A stretch of DNA of 16,864 bases, taken from Verrucomicrobiales bacterium. Its GTDB lineage: Bacteria > Verrucomicrobiota > Verrucomicrobiia > Verrucomicrobiales > DEV007. The notes beneath the pieces are model-generated. The model had not been told where the DNA came from. It worked only from the letters and a program-made list of their open reading frames with translations, and made no database searches. The stretch is taken from NCBI GenBank assembly GCA_022424805.1, contig JAKMGR010000617.1:1-16864 (forward strand), read 5' to 3'. The translations under genes were made by a program, and so were the position numbers. This document shows positions 13,728 through 16,864 of the stretch, in pieces; the stretch's first letter is position 1, and each line of letters opens with the position of its first letter.

Positions 13728-16517
13728 ATGTTGATCGAAAAGTCCAGAGTCCTCGCTGCAATCACCCTTGCAGTTACCGTGCTGATTTCCGGCGGGGACA
13801 ATTTTGCCATTGCGGCTTCGTCGCCCAACTTCGGGCGCGACGTTCTGCCCATTCTCTCGGAAAATTGCTTTGCCTGTCATGGCCCTGACGCAGCTGACCG
13901 CAAGGCAGACTTGAGACTCGACACGCGCGAGGGAGCCAAGCCCGTCCTTGAAGGCAAGCTCCTCAGTCACATCAGTGCCGGGGATCCCGACGAAATTATG
14001 CCGCCACCTGACACGGGGAAAAAATTAACCGCAAACCAGATCAAAACACTCCGGCACTGGATCGCGAATGGTGCGCCCTACGAAAAGCACTGGTCCTTTG
14101 AGCCGCTGAAGAAAGTGACACCTCCGTCGATTGAAACAACGAATCGCCCCGTCACAGATATTGACCGTTTTCTCCTCGCGCGTCTTCAGGAGGCAGGGCT
14201 CGAGCTCTCCCCGCCTGCGACTCGCGAACAGCTCATCCGACGAGCTACCTTTGACCTGACGGGACTTCCCCCAAGCTGGGAAGAAGTCATAGCCTTTACT
14301 TCCGATGATTCGAAGGATGCATGGGAAAAGGTGATCGATCGCCTGCTCGCATCAGATGCCTACGGCGAACGCTGGGGCCGGCACTGGCTCGACCTGGCCC
14401 GCTACGCCGATACCCACGGCGGAAGCGCGATCGGCTTCAAGCGATTCCCTTTTTCCTACACCTATCGCGACTACGTCATCACCGCGTTTAACGACGATCG
14501 GCCCTATGATCAATTTATCCTTGAGCAACTCGCCGCCGATCAATTGGGACTGGAGGAAAACGATCCCGCGCTCGCCGCGCTGGGCTTTCTGACTGTCGGG
14601 CGGCAGTATCGCAACCGACATGATCAACTCGATGACCAGATCGATGTCATCACGCGCGGACTGCTCGGCCTCACGGTTTCCTGCGCTCGCTGTCACGATC
14701 ACAAATTCGACCCGATTCCCACCACCGACTACTACGCGCTTCATACGACGCTCGCCAATAGTCGAATGCCCGCCAACCTGCCCCTCGTCGGAGAGCCGGA
14801 AATCCCAGAGAAATACGAAGTCGAATTCGAAAAGCGCCAGCGACTCCGCGATGACATCGTGCGCGAACACGGCGATGTGTTTCGAGGTCGCCTCCGTATG
14901 CAGACTGCCCTCTACCTTCGAGAGCTTGCCTCCGGCTCCCCAGAACTGGATATCTCAACAACCTTCCTTTCCTATCGCACCGAGGACAGCCGACCTGTCA
15001 TTCTTGAACGGTGGCGAAAGTATCTTGCCCGGTTTGATGAAAGCGATCCTGTCTTTGGCCCCTGGCATCGCCTGTCCAAGCTGGAAGACACATCATTCGC
15101 TCAAGAATGCAGTGATCTCGTAACGGCTCTGAAAAAAGAAAATGGTGACCCGAAGAAATTCGCCGACGAGCACAAGCTCGGCACGGCGGCACCAAAGTGG
15201 AACCCTCGCATTCTTGAGGCATTGGAAAAAGGTGCCCCAGAAAATTTTACCAAAGTTGCCGATGCCTACGGCGCGGTCTTTACCCGAGTTCACGAAGACT
15301 GGATGAAAGCGCAACTCGAAGCTGCGCTTGAAGCCGCACCGGGCGGAACGATCATCCCTGATCAGGATAGGAAGCATCAAGTGATCAACAGCGCTATCGA
15401 GCGTCAGTTGCGCCACCACCTCTACGATCCCGACTCCCCTACAGCGATCACTTTCGATGATCCCAAGCATCTCATGATTCTGAACCGCGGGGTGCGCGAC
15501 AGCGTTAGGGGAACTCTCAGCACCATAGAGAATCTCAATCTCACATCAACTTCCCCACCCCGGTCGATGAGCCTTTTTGAATCGCCCGACCCGGTAAACG
15601 CCGGTCGAGTCTTCCTTCGGGGTAATCCAGTCGCTCGCGGCGACTTTGTTCAGGCACGCTTCATTGGGATTTTGTCAGGAGAAAAAGCGGAGCCATTTCC
15701 TGACGGCGAACGAAGACTCGGACTGGCTCGTGCGATCACCGGAAAAGACAATCCACTGACCCGCCGAGTCATTGCCAATTGGGTCTGGCAGCACCACTTC
15801 GGTCGAGGACTCGTTCGCACACCTGACGACTTCGGAACAAGGGGCGACCCTCCGACCCATCCCGATCTGCTCGATTTTCTCGCCGAAAAAATTCTCGAAG
15901 ACGGCTGGTCATTGAAAAAGCTGCATCGTCGGATTCTTCTCTCCACCGTCTGGCAACAGAGTTCCCGTGAAAACCCCGATGCGCGACACTACGATCCCGA
16001 GAATCAACTTCTCTGGAGAATGCCTCCGCGCCGTCTCGATCTTGAGGCCATGCGCGACAGTCTCCTCGCCGTCAGCGGAGAGCTCGATCGAACTTTCGGC
16101 GGAAAACCCTTTGAAGAGACCGATGACAAAATCACGCCACGTCGCAGTATCTACGCATTTCTGAATCGTGACGTCATCCCGAAAATGGTCAGCACCTTTG
16201 ACGGAGCTGATCCCAGCGCATGCACCGTGAAACGTCCGGACACGACCGTCCCCCAGCAGACCTTGTTCGCCCTGAATTCCGGCTTCATCCAGGGGCGCGC
16301 CGATGCTCTCGTTAAGCGTCCTGAAATTCAAAAGATCGAAAACAGCGAAGAGAAGATTCAAGCCATCTATCGAATTGCTTACGGTCGCTCTCCCAACGCA
16401 GACGAGGTCAAGAGCTCCCTCGACTACCTCTCCCATTCGGAGCAATCTGATCTCGACACATGGTCCCGATTTGCGCACGTGTTGCTCGCCTCGAACGAAT
16501 TCCATTTTCTCGACTGA
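13728..16517 (+). CDS. PSCyt1-DUF1549-DUF1553 protein (Planctomycete-type cytochrome domain protein)
   Basis: This 929-residue secreted protein has a signal peptide (about 1-30) followed by a PSCyt1 domain with a heme-attachment motif CFACH (Cys47, Cys50, His51). MPPPD, with Met91, is the likely axial ligand region. DUF1549 (PSCyt2) spans about 142-345, with RATFDLTGLPP, YGERWGRHWLDLARYADT and a second CxxCH at CARCHDHKFDP (Cys319, Cys322, His323). After a variable middle, DUF1553 (PSD1) covers about 690-915, with RVIANWVWQHHFGRGLVRTP, PTHPDLLDFLA, RRLDLEAMRDSLLAVSGEL and YGRSP near the end. Such proteins are abundant in Planctomycetes and Verrucomicrobia and usually neighbour sulfatases and DUF1501 proteins. 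They are thought to serve redox or polysaccharide breakdown functions at the cell envelope, but the biochemical role is unproven. DUF1501 starts five bases after the stop, so the two form an operon. Confidence 0.95.
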   Translation: MLIEKSRVLAAITLAVTVLISGGDNFAIAASSPNFGRDVLPILSENCFACHGPDAADRKADLRLDTREGAKPVLEGKLLSHISAGDPDEIMPPPDTGKKLTANQIKTLRHWIANGAPYEKHWSFEPLKKVTPPSIETTNRPVTDIDRFLLARLQEAGLELSPPATREQLIRRATFDLTGLPPSWEEVIAFTSDDSKDAWEKVIDRLLASDAYGERWGRHWLDLARYADTHGGSAIGFKRFPFSYTYRDYVITAFNDDRPYDQFILEQLAADQLGLEENDPALAALGFLTVGRQYRNRHDQLDDQIDVITRGLLGLTVSCARCHDHKFDPIPTTDYYALHTTLANSRMPANLPLVGEPEIPEKYEVEFEKRQRLRDDIVREHGDVFRGRLRMQTALYLRELASGSPELDISTTFLSYRTEDSRPVILERWRKYLARFDESDPVFGPWHRLSKLEDTSFAQECSDLVTALKKENGDPKKFADEHKLGTAAPKWNPRILEALEKGAPENFTKVADAYGAVFTRVHEDWMKAQLEAALEAAPGGTIIPDQDRKHQVINSAIERQLRHHLYDPDSPTAITFDDPKHLMILNRGVRDSVRGTLSTIENLNLTSTSPPRSMSLFESPDPVNAGRVFLRGNPVARGDFVQARFIGILSGEKAEPFPDGERRLGLARAITGKDNPLTRRVIANWVWQHHFGRGLVRTPDDFGTRGDPPTHPDLLDFLAEKILEDGWSLKKLHRRILLSTVWQQSSRENPDARHYDPENQLLWRMPPRRLDLEAMRDSLLAVSGELDRTFGGKPFEETDDKITPRRSIYAFLNRDVIPKMVSTFDGADPSACTVKRPDTTVPQQTLFALNSGFIQGRADALVKRPEIQKIENSEEKIQAIYRIAYGRSPNADEVKSSLDYLSHSEQSDLDTWSRFAHVLLASNEFHFLD

Positions 16518-16522
16518 ACCAA

Positions 16523-16864
16523 ATGTCTTTCTCGTTGAACAGCGAAGGCGAATTTTCCCGCCGCCACTTTCTCCGCCAGAGTGGAATGGGGATGGGATCG
16601 CTCGCGCTTGCCCAGTTGATGGGACGGGAAACTTTCGCTGCGGGACTTCCGACTGGTAGCGTTCATTTTTCAGGAAAAGCGAAAGCGGTGATCCACATTT
16701 TCCTGAACGGCGGAGTGTCTCAAGTCGACACCTTTGATCCGAAACCGGAACTGACCCGCCGCAATGGCCAGGAGCTCCCTTTCGACAACCTCCTGACCGA
16801 GCGTCGCACCGGCGTAGCCCTAGCTTCACCCTTCACTTTCAATAAACACGGCGAGAGCGGGATT
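16523..16864 (+). CDS. DUF1501 protein with twin-arginine signal, 3' end beyond window
   Basis: The reading frame is open from the ATG at 16523 to the right edge (114 codons). The N-terminus carries a Tat signal: SRRHFLRQSG (12-21) followed by the hydrophobic MGMGSLALAQLM and an AGL cleavage area, indicating folded export. KAKAVIHIFLNGGVSQVDTF (52-71) followed by DPKPEL is the typical start of DUF1501, a sulfatase-fold-like family (alkaline phosphatase superfamily) of unknown activity. It lies five bases after the PSCyt1/DUF1549/DUF1553 gene, the standard pairing in PVC bacteria, so the two products probably work together in the envelope. No Shine-Dalgarno is seen; coupling to the upstream stop is likely. 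The C-terminal portion is not in the window. Confidence 0.93.
   Translation, partial: MSFSLNSEGEFSRRHFLRQSGMGMGSLALAQLMGRETFAAGLPTGSVHFSGKAKAVIHIFLNGGVSQVDTFDPKPELTRRNGQELPFDNLLTERRTGVALASPFTFNKHGESGI

Noticed and set aside
13599..13970. N-terminal extension of the sulfatase frame
   Set aside because: The signal peptide begins at the ATG at 13598. The extension would overlap the opposite PSCyt gene and has no conserved features.
15909..16829. 306-codon minus-strand open frame across the end of PSCyt/DUF1553 and the start of DUF1501
   Set aside because: It is antisense to two well supported genes and spans their junction; no protein-like signature was seen.
1..16864. CRISPR array, tRNA/rRNA, insertion sequence or defence system
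   Set aside because: No regularly spaced repeats, RNA gene features, transposase motifs or nuclease/helicase domains were seen on either strand.

Overview
The window looks like part of a chromosome from a PVC-group bacterium, most likely a Verrucomicrobiota member, possibly marine. The basis is a sulfatase divergent from a signal-peptide protein that combines Planctomycete-type cytochrome (PSCyt1), DUF1549 and DUF1553, followed by a twin-arginine DUF1501 protein. This gene set is characteristic of Planctomycetes and Verrucomicrobia. A compact purine operon beside it fits Verrucomicrobia better than most Planctomycetes. The assignment rests on gene content only. I see no rRNA, tRNA, CRISPR array, insertion sequence or phage gene.

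Left part (1..7372, all minus strand, read right to left): a purine-biosynthesis operon in the order purC, a tandem-domain purS, purL, purQ, purM, purF. Apart from a 95-bp gap after purC, the genes overlap or abut (4 bp, 31 bp, 4 bp, 0 bp). They cover step 1 (PurF), step 4 (PurS/PurL/PurQ complex), step 5 (PurM) and step 7 (PurC). PurF is cut by the left edge. PurC and PurF are much longer than the textbook enzymes. The purS product appears to hold two PurS-like units, so purS-purL-purQ is collinear with the domain order of single-chain FGAM synthetases.

Middle (7645..11946): a minus-strand AI-2E-family membrane protein with an acidic insert is divergent from a plus-strand run. That run consists of a membrane-anchored PQQ-like beta-propeller protein, a pirin-family protein with its metal ligands intact, and a decayed NAD(P)H-dependent FMN reductase with two in-frame stops, a frameshift and a probable small deletion.

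Right part (11985..16864): a secreted formylglycine-type sulfatase (minus) faces away from the PSCyt1/DUF1549/DUF1553 protein (plus), with DUF1501 directly behind it and running off the right edge. This is the usual PVC arrangement, thought to act on sulfated polysaccharides at the cell surface.

No completely new system stands out. The most unusual points are the split FGAM synthetase with a tandem PurS, the His/Cys-rich insert in PurC, the lack of recognisable Shine-Dalgarno sequences at nearly all starts, and the paired inverted repeats between the sulfatase and cytochrome genes.
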